The position numbers were made by a program, and so were the translations under genes. Of a stretch of 64,000 nt of DNA, positions 17,637 to 27,110 are shown in pieces (position 1 is the first letter of the stretch; every line of letters begins with the position of its first letter). This stretch comes from Capnocytophaga gingivalis ATCC 33624 (lineage in GTDB: Bacteria > Bacteroidota > Bacteroidia > Flavobacteriales > Flavobacteriaceae), in NCBI RefSeq assembly GCF_000174755.1, contig NZ_ACLQ01000019.1, positions 248,001 through 312,000 on the forward strand, given 5' to 3'. The notes below the pieces were generated by a model. It was not told where the DNA came from. It did not search any database and saw only the letters and a list, made by a program, of their open reading frames with translations.

Positions 17637-19139
17637 TCACTCCCCTATTCCTTTTATCTTTCCGCCGAGTAGTGCCATGGAGGTCAGTACAGCCCCTATG
17701 GTTACTCCTACCAAGCCATGCATATTGACCGATTGTCCTGTCACATATAGGTTGGGAATATGTGTCTGTGGCATAATATGGTTTTGTCTTGTTCTGAGGA
17801 TATTCTTCTCATAGCCATAGATAGCCCCTGTGGGGTTGCCTATATAATCGCGATAGGTCAGCGGAGTAGCGGTATATTGCGCTACTATACACCCCTTGAG
17901 CTGTGGAAAACGCTGATATACTACTTCCAAAAGTTGTTGGGCTTTTCGAGCCTTGAAGGCCTCATAGTCCACACCCCTACCCTGTGGTGCTGTGAGAGTA
18001 TGGGTTGTGCTTTCCCATTGACTGAGCTCTTGAGCATTCATATAGGTTAGGATCGTCATATTATCAGCATACCCCCCCCCGTCCTTAGGTGGGTTCATGG
18101 AGAGCATATAGGTAGTGGGGAAAGTATCTGTTGTGTAATGGGTTGCCTGCCATACCTGAGAAGAATCTCTATGCCAATAGATATTATAGGGCAAGTAAGG
18201 AAAAGACTGCTTCTTGAGTACCAAGTGCAGCGAGAAGACCCCAGCAACGGGTATCAATGCGTCTATCCGCTTGTAGTAGGCAGGTCTGAAATGGGTTCTC
18301 CCCGCTATGGATAGCAGCTGCTTTATATCTATATCCGAGACAAAGTCTGTGGCTATGTATTTCTCCTGCTGAGAGGTAATCACCGAATAGATTTTCCCCT
18401 CTCTGTACTCAAAAGCAAGTGCCTTATTCTCAGCAAATAGTTCCACTCCTAAAGCGCGTAATTCCCTAAGCAGTAAGGAAGTAATCTGAGATCCTCCTTG
18501 GCGAAAACGCCAGGCACTCTCTATGTAAGAATTGACCGAAAGGGCATGTACATACAGGGGCGTGTGCTCCCCTACGCCCCCATATAGAAAATTACTCCCT
18601 AAGAGTACCGCCTGCAGGCGCTCATTGGCAGTAAGGCTTTTGATATATTCCGTAAGAGACTGCTCCAGCCAAGACTGATCGTAGCTCCCCTCCAAGCGGA
18701 AACGATATAGGGGGAAGGCATCACAGACCTCTTTTATTTTAGTTATATATTGTTCCAAGGCCTCATGCTCTTGGGGAAAATAGGGTAATAATGCCCTTAC
18801 AAAAGAAGTATATCCCTGTGCATGAGGATAAGCTATCTCCTCCTGACCAAAACAAATATAATCAAACCCCTCCTGTGGCATGCGCTCTAAATCCAAATAA
18901 GGGAGGATACCTGCATAAGAAAAATAATTATAGAGGGGCTGCCCCTTATCAAGGCTACCCACATAGTGAACTCCCGTATCAAATAGGATTCCCTGACGCA
19001 AGAAAGTCTGCAAGTTGCCCCCAAACTGTTTGTTCTGTTCAAGTACAGCTACTTTTTTACCTTCTTTGGCTAAGATAAGTGCGGTCATCAGTCCCCCAAG
19101 ACCACTTCCTATGATTATTGTATCATATTTCGAACGCAT
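17637..19139 (-). CDS. FAD-dependent CrtI-family oxidoreductase (retinol saturase/phytoene desaturase-like)
   Basis: 500 residues. N-terminal FAD-binding Rossmann motif IIIGSGLGGLMTALIL (about 7-22) with the glycine-rich GxGxxG and LEQN acidic end, then GGNLQTF and FDTGVHYVG. The C-terminal FAD motif is NLYVTGQSVNMHGLVGVTIGA-like (quoted in part: GQSVNMHGLVGVTIGA). This is the CrtI/RetSat-like NAD(P)/FAD oxidoreductase family, which saturates or desaturates polyene chains; flavobacterial relatives sit in carotenoid or flexirubin clusters. No such neighbours are here, so the substrate is open. ATG start, 27 bases upstream of the WYL gene start, same strand, likely co-transcribed. Confidence 0.8.
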   Translation of the reverse strand: MRSKYDTIIIGSGLGGLMTALILAKEGKKVAVLEQNKQFGGNLQTFLRQGILFDTGVHYVGSLDKGQPLYNYFSYAGILPYLDLERMPQEGFDYICFGQEEIAYPHAQGYTSFVRALLPYFPQEHEALEQYITKIKEVCDAFPLYRFRLEGSYDQSWLEQSLTEYIKSLTANERLQAVLLGSNFLYGGVGEHTPLYVHALSVNSYIESAWRFRQGGSQITSLLLRELRALGVELFAENKALAFEYREGKIYSVITSQQEKYIATDFVSDIDIKQLLSIAGRTHFRPAYYKRIDALIPVAGVFSLHLVLKKQSFPYLPYNIYWHRDSSQVWQATHYTTDTFPTTYMLSMNPPKDGGGYADNMTILTYMNAQELSQWESTTHTLTAPQGRGVDYEAFKARKAQQLLEVVYQRFPQLKGCIVAQYTATPLTYRDYIGNPTGAIYGYEKNILRTRQNHIMPQTHIPNLYVTGQSVNMHGLVGVTIGAVLTSMALLGGKIKGIGE

Positions 19140-19274
19140 GGAAAGTTCCTTTATTGAAGGGACAAATATAGATATTTTTTACGAAATTAGAAAATTAATA
19201 TTTCTAACTTCTTTTCTCGAATATTATTGTATATTTGCACTTGAATAGTTTGTACGCAAGAATACATAGTGGCT

Positions 19275-19880
19275 ATGGAAGAAATTTTATACAAATATCT
19301 CCCTCATGAATCGGTTATTCCTTGTTTTGCTCTGATTAAGGAATTGGGAATCTACCTAAAAATCGTCAATGAACGACAGAGTCGTCATGGGGATTATCAG
19401 CGGCTTCCTAATGGGCAACACAAAATTACGATCAATGCTAATCTGAACAAATACCGTTTTCTGATGACCCTCATTCATGAGATTGCCCACCTTGTAGCCA
19501 TCGAGAAGTACGGTCGCCAGATCAAGCCTCATGGCAATGAGTGGAAACTGACTTACCAAGGGCTGATGCAGCCTTTCCTCCGTCCTGAGATATTCCCTAG
19601 GGAGCTGCTCTCCTATCTTGTTATTCACTTTCAGAATCCGTCGGCCAGTAGTGATACCGATGTACACCTATCTCTGGCCATGCAACAATATGATACAGAA
19701 GAACGCCGCAAACACTATCTCTTTGAACTACCTACAGGGAGCTTCTTTCGTACCGATGACGGACGTCTCTTCCGCAAAGGAGAAAAGAAAATCAAGCGCT
19801 ATGAATGTACTGAGGTGGAAACCAACCGAAAATTTGTTGTACAGCCCCACGCCTTAGTAGAACGAGTAGAGCTAATATAA
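19275..19880 (+). CDS. SprT-like zinc-metallopeptidase domain protein
   Basis: 201 residues from the ATG at 19275 (MEEILYKYLPHESVIPCF). The SprT active-site helix LIHEIAHLVA (HExxH, about residue 74) and the third ligand in KPHGNEWK (about 93) are intact. The family includes SprT and eukaryotic Spartan, which cleaves DNA-protein crosslinks; bacterial function is not established. The C-terminal 60 residues (FELPTGSFFRTDDGRLF ... KRYECTEVETNRKFVV) look like a small beta domain without the Cys4 zinc ribbon of long SprT proteins. A TATATTTG -7 box lies at 19230-19237. Terminator at 19879-19910. Confidence 0.85.
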   Translation: MEEILYKYLPHESVIPCFALIKELGIYLKIVNERQSRHGDYQRLPNGQHKITINANLNKYRFLMTLIHEIAHLVAIEKYGRQIKPHGNEWKLTYQGLMQPFLRPEIFPRELLSYLVIHFQNPSASSDTDVHLSLAMQQYDTEERRKHYLFELPTGSFFRTDDGRLFRKGEKKIKRYECTEVETNRKFVVQPHALVERVELI

Positions 19881-19910
19881 AAAGCCACTTGACTGCTCAA
19901 GTGGCTTTTT
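19879..19910. terminator. Strong bidirectional terminator
   Basis: A 14-bp perfect stem AAAAAGCCACTTGA / TCAAGTGGCTTTTT with loop CTGC, A- and T-runs on both sides, between the convergent SprT and aminopeptidase genes. Confidence 0.92.
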
Positions 19911-19931
19911 AGTATTTTAGAATCTATACGC

Positions 19932-21701
19932 TTATATGGCTTTACATCTTTCCTTGAGCCAAGCACGTTGTTCTTCACCTACTAAAGGACTAATTTTTTC
20001 CTCTACCCATTTGTTATAGTTATTGAGCCAATTGCGTTCTTCCTCGGTAAGTAGAGCAACATCAATGGCACGGGTATCCAATGGGCAAATAGTAAGTGTC
20101 TCCAATCCGTAAAAATCTCCAAACTCAGAAGTACCCTTTTTCTGTACTACAAAGAGGTTTTCTATACGAATACCATAACGTCCTTCGCAGTAGAGACCAG
20201 GTTCGTTAGAACATACCATGTGCTCAAGTAGAGCGACATCTCTTAGATCCTTACGAAGACTCTGAGGTCCTTCATGCACACAGAGATAGCTACCTACTCC
20301 ATGGCCAGTACCATGACCAAAATCACGCATATTTCTCCATAGGATAGCCCTTGTAATGGCATCGAGCTGTACCCCACGAGTACCTGTAGGGAATAGAGTA
20401 TTGCTTAGAGTAATCATGGCCTTCATCACCAAGGTGTAATCCTTCTTGAACTCATCAGAGAATTTTCCTAAAGGAATAATACGAGTAATGTCGGTAGTTC
20501 CTTCAGTATAGTGAGCTCCTGAATCGATTAGGATAGTACCTTCTGCCTTGACAGACACCCCTGGTGTCTCGGTAGCATGGTGGTGAACTATAGCCCCATT
20601 GCCCAAATAGCCTACAATCATCGCAAAGCTATTGCCCAAGAAACCTTCTTGTTCGGCACGGAACTTATCCAAGATTTTCCCTAAGGAGTATTCGGTGAGC
20701 TCTACCTTACCTATATTCTTATCAAGCCAACAGAAGAAATTGGTCAGTGCCACCCCATCCTTAATCATCGCCTTGCGGAAGCCTTCGAGCTCTGTTTCGT
20801 TCTTAACAGCCTTGAGTAGCTGAATAGGAGAAACTTCTGTATATATGGTATTTTTAGGTTCTACTGTATTGAAAATAGATTGGTTAGCATCTGGAGAGAG
20901 CAATATTTTTTCTCCGTTTATATGACTAATTTCTTTGAAGAAATCGTGATAATCCTTCAGTTCTATATGATGCTGTTTCAGATAAGCCTTTACCGAATCA
21001 TCACACTGTTTTAGCTCTGCAAAAAGCGTTGCTTTCTCTGGAGTAATAGAAAGGTAGGCGAGGAATACAGGATTAAAAACTATATCATTACCACGTAAGT
21101 TGGTTACCCAAGCCACATCATCCAAAGCTGTTACCAAAAAGTGAGTCACACCCTTCTTCTGCATTATCTTCCTAAGGGAAGCAATCTTACTAGTAGCAGA
21201 TTCGCCTGTATATTTTTCAGGACGCACATAGATAGTTTGACGCTCATCCTTAGGTCTTTCCTTCCAAATCTTTTCGATAAGAGGAGCATCCACGATGGTA
21301 ATATCTTTACGCTTGAGGGTCTGACTGAGCAAAACCCAAGTGTTATGAGGAGTACAAAGAGCATTGCATCCTACCTTAGCCCCCTGATGAAGTTCATCCA
21401 AGAGCCATTGATCACTCTCAGGGGCATCCTTAGTACCTTCTATATAGAAATCCACCCCTGTACCTGTGAGCTGATTTTTGGCCTGTACTAAGTAGCGACC
21501 ATCTGTCCAAAGCACAGCCTTATCTTGGGTGATAAATACATAACCTGCTGAGCTATCGAAACTTGTAATCCATTTTCTTTCTTCCCAATAAGGGGTAAAG
21601 TACTCACTCATGTGAGGATCCGCATTGAAAACCACAAAAGCGTCCAAGCCATTGGCTTTCATCTCATTACGAAGTAATGATAATTTTTCTTTTGTTGTCA
21701 T
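19932..21701 (-). CDS. Xaa-Pro aminopeptidase (aminopeptidase P, M24B)
   Basis: 589 residues, the long cytosolic aminopeptidase P form with two creatinase-like N-terminal domains and a C-terminal pita-bread metallopeptidase domain. Metal ligands are visible: Asp in LIDSGAHYTEGTTDITR, His in FGHGTGHGVG, Glu in SNEPGLYCEG and Glu in GIRIENLFVV. It removes N-terminal residues preceding proline from peptides, using two Mn/Zn ions. The C-terminal APP extension (ICPLDTRAIDVALLTEEER) is typical. It lies 12 bases downstream of the Smr gene stop-to-start junction, same strand, so the two form an operon driven from 22275-22305. Confidence 0.93.
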   Translation of the reverse strand: MTTKEKLSLLRNEMKANGLDAFVVFNADPHMSEYFTPYWEERKWITSFDSSAGYVFITQDKAVLWTDGRYLVQAKNQLTGTGVDFYIEGTKDAPESDQWLLDELHQGAKVGCNALCTPHNTWVLLSQTLKRKDITIVDAPLIEKIWKERPKDERQTIYVRPEKYTGESATSKIASLRKIMQKKGVTHFLVTALDDVAWVTNLRGNDIVFNPVFLAYLSITPEKATLFAELKQCDDSVKAYLKQHHIELKDYHDFFKEISHINGEKILLSPDANQSIFNTVEPKNTIYTEVSPIQLLKAVKNETELEGFRKAMIKDGVALTNFFCWLDKNIGKVELTEYSLGKILDKFRAEQEGFLGNSFAMIVGYLGNGAIVHHHATETPGVSVKAEGTILIDSGAHYTEGTTDITRIIPLGKFSDEFKKDYTLVMKAMITLSNTLFPTGTRGVQLDAITRAILWRNMRDFGHGTGHGVGSYLCVHEGPQSLRKDLRDVALLEHMVCSNEPGLYCEGRYGIRIENLFVVQKKGTSEFGDFYGLETLTICPLDTRAIDVALLTEEERNWLNNYNKWVEEKISPLVGEEQRAWLKERCKAI

Positions 21702-21713
21702 TATTTTTCTTTT

Positions 21714-22253
21714 TTAAAATATAGTTTGCAAAAACACTTCTGTCGCCCCTATCCCATAGCGAGCATAATCAGCATCTTGGTAGATGAGGTTGCTATAACG
21801 AGCAAAGAGTGTCTCCAACTCCGCCTTGAGCACTCCCTCCCCTACTCCATGTATAAAAACAATACGTGGAATCCCACGCTTGATGGCAAATTCTAACTGA
21901 TGCTTAGCTTCTTCTATCTGAGTGGTGAGTATATCATAGTTGGTCATGCCGCGAGGGGTGGCAACCAATTTCTCTATATGTAAATCTACCTCCATGGCAG
22001 GAGCCACTTTTTTCTTAGCTTTTTTCCCTTTTAGTGTAGCTGTTTTTGTATTTTTTTCTTCCTTAGGAGCTATCCCTGTCATTCTGTGGTAATGCAAAGA
22101 AGCGTTTTCATCTATTTTGATCAATTCCTGAGGTAAAAAAGTAAGCAATAAGCCCTCTGAGGTCTCTACACACACACCCTGGGCAGTAATCTTAGTTACT
22201 TTCCCTTTGATAGATTCATCTATCACCTCCACTACATCGCCAATCGCTACCAT
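21714..22253 (-). CDS. Smr-domain protein
   Basis: 179 residues. An SH3-like/KOW-type N-terminal domain (VAIGDVVEVIDESIKGKVTK, with FLPQELIKI) is joined by a Lys-rich linker to a C-terminal Smr domain: DLHIEKL (about 108), IVFIHGVGEGVLKAEL (about 138-153) and RYGIGATEVFL. Smr domains, found in MutS2 and stand-alone proteins, nick or cleave nucleic acid, often at stalled ribosomes. The DxH and HGxG motifs are intact. ATG start; promoter with exact spacing at 22275-22305; first gene of a two-gene operon with aminopeptidase P. Confidence 0.85.
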   Translation of the reverse strand: MVAIGDVVEVIDESIKGKVTKITAQGVCVETSEGLLLTFLPQELIKIDENASLHYHRMTGIAPKEEKNTKTATLKGKKAKKKVAPAMEVDLHIEKLVATPRGMTNYDILTTQIEEAKHQLEFAIKRGIPRIVFIHGVGEGVLKAELETLFARYSNLIYQDADYARYGIGATEVFLQTIF

Positions 22254-22274
22254 TTTTTATTCTTAAAATGTTTG

Positions 22275-22305
22275 CAAAGGTACAAAAATAATCTTTAATT
22301 ATCAA
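22275..22305 (-). promoter_or_regulatory. Promoter of the Smr-aminopeptidase operon
   Basis: Minus strand: TTG (22303-22305), 20 bases, TACCTTTG (22275-22282). It is back to back with the divergent promoter at 22327-22357. Confidence 0.72.
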
Positions 22306-22326
22306 CGATTATCGAATAATTAACAC

Positions 22327-22357
22327 TTGACAAATTCCATAAAAAGGTGTACCTTTG
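22327..22357 (+). promoter_or_regulatory. Promoter of the S41 protease-menB operon
   Basis: TTG (22327-22329), 20 bases, TACCTTTG (22350-22357), 25 bases before the ATG at 22383. It argues against the upstream GTG at 22347 as start. Confidence 0.75.
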
Positions 22358-22382
22358 CAAAATATTTCAAGTGTATACTTTC

Positions 22383-23837
22383 ATGACATTTAGAACCTAT
22401 ATTTCCATACTATGTACCCTGATTCTTCTCTCCTGCAGCAAGGTAGAACCTGAAAGCTATTACCTGCAAAAGGCTACCCAAAAAGCATTGACTGAAGATG
22501 TCAACTATACTGTAAAAGATTTTATCTGGCGAGGACTAAACCAGTATTATCTATGGCAACCACAACAGGAGCTACTCTCCGATACACGATTCTCTCCGGC
22601 AAATGCTACCAATCCTGCTTATGTAAATTTCTTAAAAAGTTTTTCTTCTAATGAATTGCTTTTCAATTCATTGAAATACGAAGGGGATCGATTTAGCTAT
22701 ATCACTGACAACTATGAGGAATTGGAGGAAGAACTCCAAGGAGCATTACTCAGTACAGGTATGGAGTTTGGCATAGCTCAACTTACGGATATGAATAATA
22801 TTATTATCGGGTATGTCCGCTATGTGATTCCTAATTCTGATGCTGAAAAGCAAGGAGTCAAGCGAGGAGATATATTTCTGGAGGTAGATGGAGAAAAGCT
22901 CTCCACTGAGAATTATCAAAGGTTACTGAGGGACAACAAAAACAAATCCATTACTTTTTCTTTTTACACCATCTCGGATGGGGGATTTCAGTTTTCAGCG
23001 CATAAAATCATCTCCCAGCATACACTTCATGAAAATCCGATTCTCTTACACAAAATTCTTCAAAAAGGAGATAAGAAAATAGGATATTTGTTATATAATT
23101 CTTTCCTTAACCGGTATGATAAGGAACTCAATGAGGTATTTGGAACATTTAAATCAGGTGGAGTGACCGATCTTGTCCTTGATCTGAGGTACAATCCTGG
23201 AGGAAGTGTACAAACGGCCATCTATTTAGCCAGTATGATAGCCGGTACTGATACCCAAAAATTATTTGTTCGACAGACCTCTAATCCTAAAATGAAAGGT
23301 CGCTGGAAGAGCGATTATGCCTTTGAGGACAATATTGCAGGCACCCCTATCCACAGCCTAAAACTCTCCTCGGTATATATACTTACCTCCCGACAGACAG
23401 CCTCCGCTTCAGAATTGATTATCAATGGATTAAAACCTTACTTAAAAGTCATACAAATAGGAGATGTTACTGTAGGAAAGCCCTTAGCATCTATTACCAT
23501 CAAGGATACCAAAAACAAAGATAACAAATGGGCTATGCAGCCTATCGTTCTTAGATCAGAGAATGCTAATGGATTTGGAGCTTATGAAAATGGAATTGCC
23601 CCTGATATCTTTCTAAGAGAGCAACTGGGTAGGTTGGGGATCTTGGGTGATGAGAATGAGCCCCTACTGGCCAAGGCTATAGAAGAGATCATAGGTGTCC
23701 CTCGCTTTACTGCTTCCACCAGAAGCCGCCGCAGTACAAGAACAAAGGATCTATCCTTCAAGGATATAGACAATTCCAGAAGCGGTGCTGCCTATTATAA
23801 CCGAATGTATATACCTAATCAAAATACCGATGAATAA
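22383..23837 (+). CDS. S41-family lipoprotein protease with PDZ domain
   Basis: 484 residues from the ATG at 22383. A lipoprotein signal (ILCTLILLSC, lipid Cys 18) is followed by an N-terminal helical cap and a PDZ-like domain (PNSDAEKQGVKRGDIFLEVDG, about 150-170). The S41 catalytic core follows: LDLRYNPGG (about 265), the nucleophile Ser in TSRQTASASELI (about 335-346), and VGKPLAS carrying the presumed general-base Lys. Such C-terminal-processing-type proteases act in the periplasm on unknown substrates in Bacteroidota. The 3' end overlaps menB by 8 bases (ATG inside the last codons), so the two are translationally coupled although functionally unrelated. Confidence 0.9.
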   Translation: MTFRTYISILCTLILLSCSKVEPESYYLQKATQKALTEDVNYTVKDFIWRGLNQYYLWQPQQELLSDTRFSPANATNPAYVNFLKSFSSNELLFNSLKYEGDRFSYITDNYEELEEELQGALLSTGMEFGIAQLTDMNNIIIGYVRYVIPNSDAEKQGVKRGDIFLEVDGEKLSTENYQRLLRDNKNKSITFSFYTISDGGFQFSAHKIISQHTLHENPILLHKILQKGDKKIGYLLYNSFLNRYDKELNEVFGTFKSGGVTDLVLDLRYNPGGSVQTAIYLASMIAGTDTQKLFVRQTSNPKMKGRWKSDYAFEDNIAGTPIHSLKLSSVYILTSRQTASASELIINGLKPYLKVIQIGDVTVGKPLASITIKDTKNKDNKWAMQPIVLRSENANGFGAYENGIAPDIFLREQLGRLGILGDENEPLLAKAIEEIIGVPRFTASTRSRRSTRTKDLSFKDIDNSRSGAAYYNRMYIPNQNTDE

Positions 23838-24675
23838 AGAAATTCCTTGGCAAATAGCCAAAAACTATGAGGATATTACCTATAAGAAATATAATGGCGT
23901 GGCACGTATTGCCTTCAACCGTCCTGAAGTCAGAAATGCCTTTCGCCCTCGTACTACTTCCGAACTTATCGATGCTCTGAGAGATGCCACAGAGGACACC
24001 TCTATCGGGTGTGTGCTTATTTCCGCCGAAGGGCCTTCGCCTAAGGATGGGGTATGGTCATTCTGTAGTGGTGGAGACCAGCGTGTACGCGGTAAGCAAG
24101 GATATGTAGGAGAAGATGGTGCCCACCGCTTGAATATCTTAGAAGCACAGCGCCTAATCCGCTTTATGCCTAAGGTGGTTATTGCCGTAGTACCTGGCTG
24201 GGCTGTGGGGGGCGGACATAGCTTGCACGTGGTGTGTGATCTTACCTTAGCCAGCAAAGAGCATGCTATCTTCAAACAAACAGATACCGATGTAGCAAGC
24301 TTCGATGCTGGATATGGCTCGGCTTACTTAGCCAAAATGGTCGGGCAGAAAAAAGCTCGTGAAATTTTCTTCTTAGGAAGAAACTATTCTGCTCAAGAGG
24401 CTTTCGAGATGGGAATGGTCAATGCTGTTATCCCTCATGAAGAACTAGAAAGTACAGCCTTTGAGTGGGCACAGGAAATCCTTCGAAAATCACCTACCGC
24501 AATCAAAATGGCCAAATATGCCATGAACCTTACCGATGATGGTATGGTCGGACAACAAATATTTGCAGGAGAAGCCACTCGCTTAGCTTATATGACTGAT
24601 GAAGCCAAAGAAGGTAGAGATGCTTTCTTAGAAAAGCGCAAACCTAATTTTGAAAAAAAATGGATTCCTAATTAG
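23830..24675 (+). CDS. menB: 1,4-dihydroxy-2-naphthoyl-CoA synthase
   Basis: 281 residues from the ATG at 23830. Crotonase-fold enzyme of menaquinone synthesis: cyclises o-succinylbenzoyl-CoA to DHNA-CoA. The conserved opening ITYKKYNGVARIAFNRPEVR is followed by NAFRP, the oxyanion-hole/HCO3-binding region CSGGDQRVRG, then PGWAVGGGHSLHVVCDL and DVASFDAGYGSAYLAKMVGQ. The length matches the MenB family (~275-285). The remaining men genes are not in the window. Co-transcribed with the upstream S41 protease (8-base overlap). Confidence 0.95.
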   Translation: MNKEIPWQIAKNYEDITYKKYNGVARIAFNRPEVRNAFRPRTTSELIDALRDATEDTSIGCVLISAEGPSPKDGVWSFCSGGDQRVRGKQGYVGEDGAHRLNILEAQRLIRFMPKVVIAVVPGWAVGGGHSLHVVCDLTLASKEHAIFKQTDTDVASFDAGYGSAYLAKMVGQKKAREIFFLGRNYSAQEAFEMGMVNAVIPHEELESTAFEWAQEILRKSPTAIKMAKYAMNLTDDGMVGQQIFAGEATRLAYMTDEAKEGRDAFLEKRKPNFEKKWIPN

Positions 24676-24698
24676 TCATTTTTGCCTAAATCCACCTC

Positions 24699-25538
24699 TC
24701 AAAAACTCATACCCACCGAGAGCAGCATGCCCGAAAACTTAGCAGAAGCTATATTGTGATATTGGTATTTTACCCCCATGTAGCAGTTCTTATAATAGTA
24801 ATTACCTCCTACAGAAACAGAGAACATATCTGAGTAGTCAAAGGTAGTAAATTGTAGTGCATAGGCTAAGGAAAAAGGCTTACGAATAAAGACTTCTCCA
24901 TCGCTGGTTAGGGCAAAACCCCATTGTCGGACTTGGTTTCCTACATAGCTTGCCCCTACCCCCCATGCTAAAGAGACATGCTCGGTACGAATACGATAGT
25001 ACTGGGCTGTTAGGGACAAAGCGTCCAAATGTTCGGTGGGATAACCTCGCCATTTCTCCCAAAAGTGTCTATAAGAGAGCTTGGCACCAAAGCGACTAGC
25101 AAAGCGTATCTTTGCTTCCAAGTGATTTTGGAAGAGGTGTTCACTTACAAAAAGTTCATTACTAAGCACTGTACGAAAGAGGGAAAAATCCTCTATCGAA
25201 TGCTTATCATAAGTATAATCTCCCTTATCCTTATAATAGGGATAGGGAGATAATTCTGCGTGACGCATACGCCCTGACTTTTCATAGCTACTCTCTACCA
25301 TTAAGTTATACCCCAAAACTAATGTAAGGTCTAAGAAAGCAGGCCAGAAGGAAATATCATCCCATGAGGAATTGTTTTGAGGGCTATCCTCGTAAGTACT
25401 ATAAGTGTGTACCTCCTTTGACTCAGAGGAAGTACTCATAGGCGGAGAGGAGAGCTTATCTTTAGCTCTTTGTAGCTCTCCCTGTCCGTATCCTATATAA
25501 GTGAGTAGCAAGCTACTGATCATCAAAAAGAGTTTCAT
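24699..25538 (-). CDS. Secreted beta-barrel-like outer-membrane protein, uncharacterised
   Basis: 279 residues. A signal peptide (MKLFLMISSLLLTYIGYGQ) and a Ser/Asp-rich linker (about 20-60) are followed by about 210 residues of alternating aromatic/polar strands typical of an outer-membrane barrel, ending MLLSVGMSF with the terminal Phe favoured by BamA substrates. A conserved SFWPAFLDLTLVLGYN segment precedes the barrel. I do not recognise a named family. It is the last gene of the minus-strand operon, 21 bases after the DUF4301 gene. Confidence 0.65.
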   Translation of the reverse strand: MKLFLMISSLLLTYIGYGQGELQRAKDKLSSPPMSTSSESKEVHTYSTYEDSPQNNSSWDDISFWPAFLDLTLVLGYNLMVESSYEKSGRMRHAELSPYPYYKDKGDYTYDKHSIEDFSLFRTVLSNELFVSEHLFQNHLEAKIRFASRFGAKLSYRHFWEKWRGYPTEHLDALSLTAQYYRIRTEHVSLAWGVGASYVGNQVRQWGFALTSDGEVFIRKPFSLAYALQFTTFDYSDMFSVSVGGNYYYKNCYMGVKYQYHNIASAKFSGMLLSVGMSF

Positions 25539-25559
25539 AATTTGGAATCGATGGCGTTT

Positions 25560-27110
25560 TTAAAATCCTTGATGATTTTTCTTTAGCAAATCATTTACAG
25601 ACTTCACAGGGTTAAAGGTAATCTGAGGTACTTCTACAAAAATGCTTATCCATCCGGCCATTCCTCCATTCCACAAGCCTGGGAGTTCTAAGGCTTTTAA
25701 GGGGCGACCATCGTAAGATTTTTCAGTGATAAAGCTAAGTTTTTTGTCTTGGAACTCTTCCAAATCAAAGATTTCACCTTTGTAATTCTTGATACAGCAC
25801 ACTATATCTACCGGATTGAAGTGAGTAGAGGCTTTCAAGCGTTCCCATTGTTGGGGATTGTTCTTATCTATTTGAGCCATTTCAATAATCTGTAAGGACT
25901 CATTGCCATCCATATCTTTCACCCAGAAAGGTCCACCTCCTATTTCACCTTCATTCTTAACCATACCACACACACGTATAGGGCGATTGAGCACCTGATA
26001 GATATACTCAATCATATAGCGCTTAGCAAACTTATATACATAAGCAGGCACCTTGATATTCAATTCAGGAAGGAACTTGAGCACCTCAGGAAGATCCTTT
26101 TTCTTGAGTTTTTCCTTCTGAATCTGTCGGAGAATCTTATGTACCTTAGAGCGTGTATCCTCGAGCTTTCCTGCGAGTACTTCTTTGTAGAAAATAGCCT
26201 CATCGGTATAGGCTTCTGCTACCACATTGTCAATATTCTTGATAAAGATAATATCAGCATTGAGTTCGTTCAGATTTTTAAGCAAGGCGCCATGCCCAGC
26301 TGGGCGGAAAAGCAGTTGATTGTTTCTATCTCTGAAATACTCGTTGTCTAAGGTAAGCGCTACAGTATCAGTGCTTTCACTCTGATGAGAAAAAGAGACT
26401 TCAAAATGTACTCCATAATGCTTTTCTAAGTTAGGGCGAATCTCAGCCAAAGTATTGAGGAAGAGAGAAGTATACTCCTTATTAATCGTAAAATGAATAT
26501 TGACGATTTCCCCTTGAGAGGCATAGAGAAAGGCTTCACGGAAGTGCTCTTCGAAGGCTGTTACTACCTTTTCCCCATATTTGTGGAAAGGGAAAAGTCC
26601 CTTAGGCTTATTCTTATAGTTGAAAGGCTCTTCTTCCAAAAGCAGCTTAGCTATACGGAGTTTCTGCTGATCTGAGGAAAGCCCCTCCAAGAGCTTGTGC
26701 TGCTCTATATATTTCTGTAGGGAATCATAAAAAGCAAACTGCGAGAGATACTCAAAGAAAATTTCTGCATTCACATTACCACTTTCCTTGATATACGCCT
26801 CAAAAGTCTGTTTCTCAGGATCAAAATCAGTGATAAAGGAAGAGAGAAACTGGAACATACGGGTAGCAGACCCTGAGGCAGGGACAAACTTAAGGATATC
26901 CAACCCGTTTTTTTTCTTCTGGTAGATGGCTACGTACTGAATGGCCTCATCACGCGAGAAGGAGAGGATTCCACTGCCTACATGGGCAGGTGCTACCAGA
27001 TTCACTGGAGGAACCCCTGCTAAGAAAATAGCTACTTGCTCTTGCAACTTGCTCACTTTAATCCCTTTTTCTCCTAAGAGAAGTTGGTCATACTCGGTCA
27101 ATTCTTTCAT
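25560..27110 (-). CDS. DUF4301 family protein
   Basis: 516 residues, all of it the Bacteroidota DUF4301 family. It includes a sugar-nucleotidyltransferase-like glycine-rich segment FVPASGSATRMF (about 75-86), RPAGHGALLKNLN, CGMVKNEGEIGGGPFWV and the C-terminal AGWISIFVEVP. The 'PASGSATRM' loop looks like a nucleotide-sugar pyrophosphorylase signature, so an NTP-transferase-like fold is plausible; activity has not been shown as far as I know. ATG start overlaps the stop of the NadR-type kinase gene by 4 bases, so it belongs to that operon. Confidence 0.85.
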   Translation of the reverse strand: MKELTEYDQLLLGEKGIKVSKLQEQVAIFLAGVPPVNLVAPAHVGSGILSFSRDEAIQYVAIYQKKKNGLDILKFVPASGSATRMFQFLSSFITDFDPEKQTFEAYIKESGNVNAEIFFEYLSQFAFYDSLQKYIEQHKLLEGLSSDQQKLRIAKLLLEEEPFNYKNKPKGLFPFHKYGEKVVTAFEEHFREAFLYASQGEIVNIHFTINKEYTSLFLNTLAEIRPNLEKHYGVHFEVSFSHQSESTDTVALTLDNEYFRDRNNQLLFRPAGHGALLKNLNELNADIIFIKNIDNVVAEAYTDEAIFYKEVLAGKLEDTRSKVHKILRQIQKEKLKKKDLPEVLKFLPELNIKVPAYVYKFAKRYMIEYIYQVLNRPIRVCGMVKNEGEIGGGPFWVKDMDGNESLQIIEMAQIDKNNPQQWERLKASTHFNPVDIVCCIKNYKGEIFDLEEFQDKKLSFITEKSYDGRPLKALELPGLWNGGMAGWISIFVEVPQITFNPVKSVNDLLKKNHQGF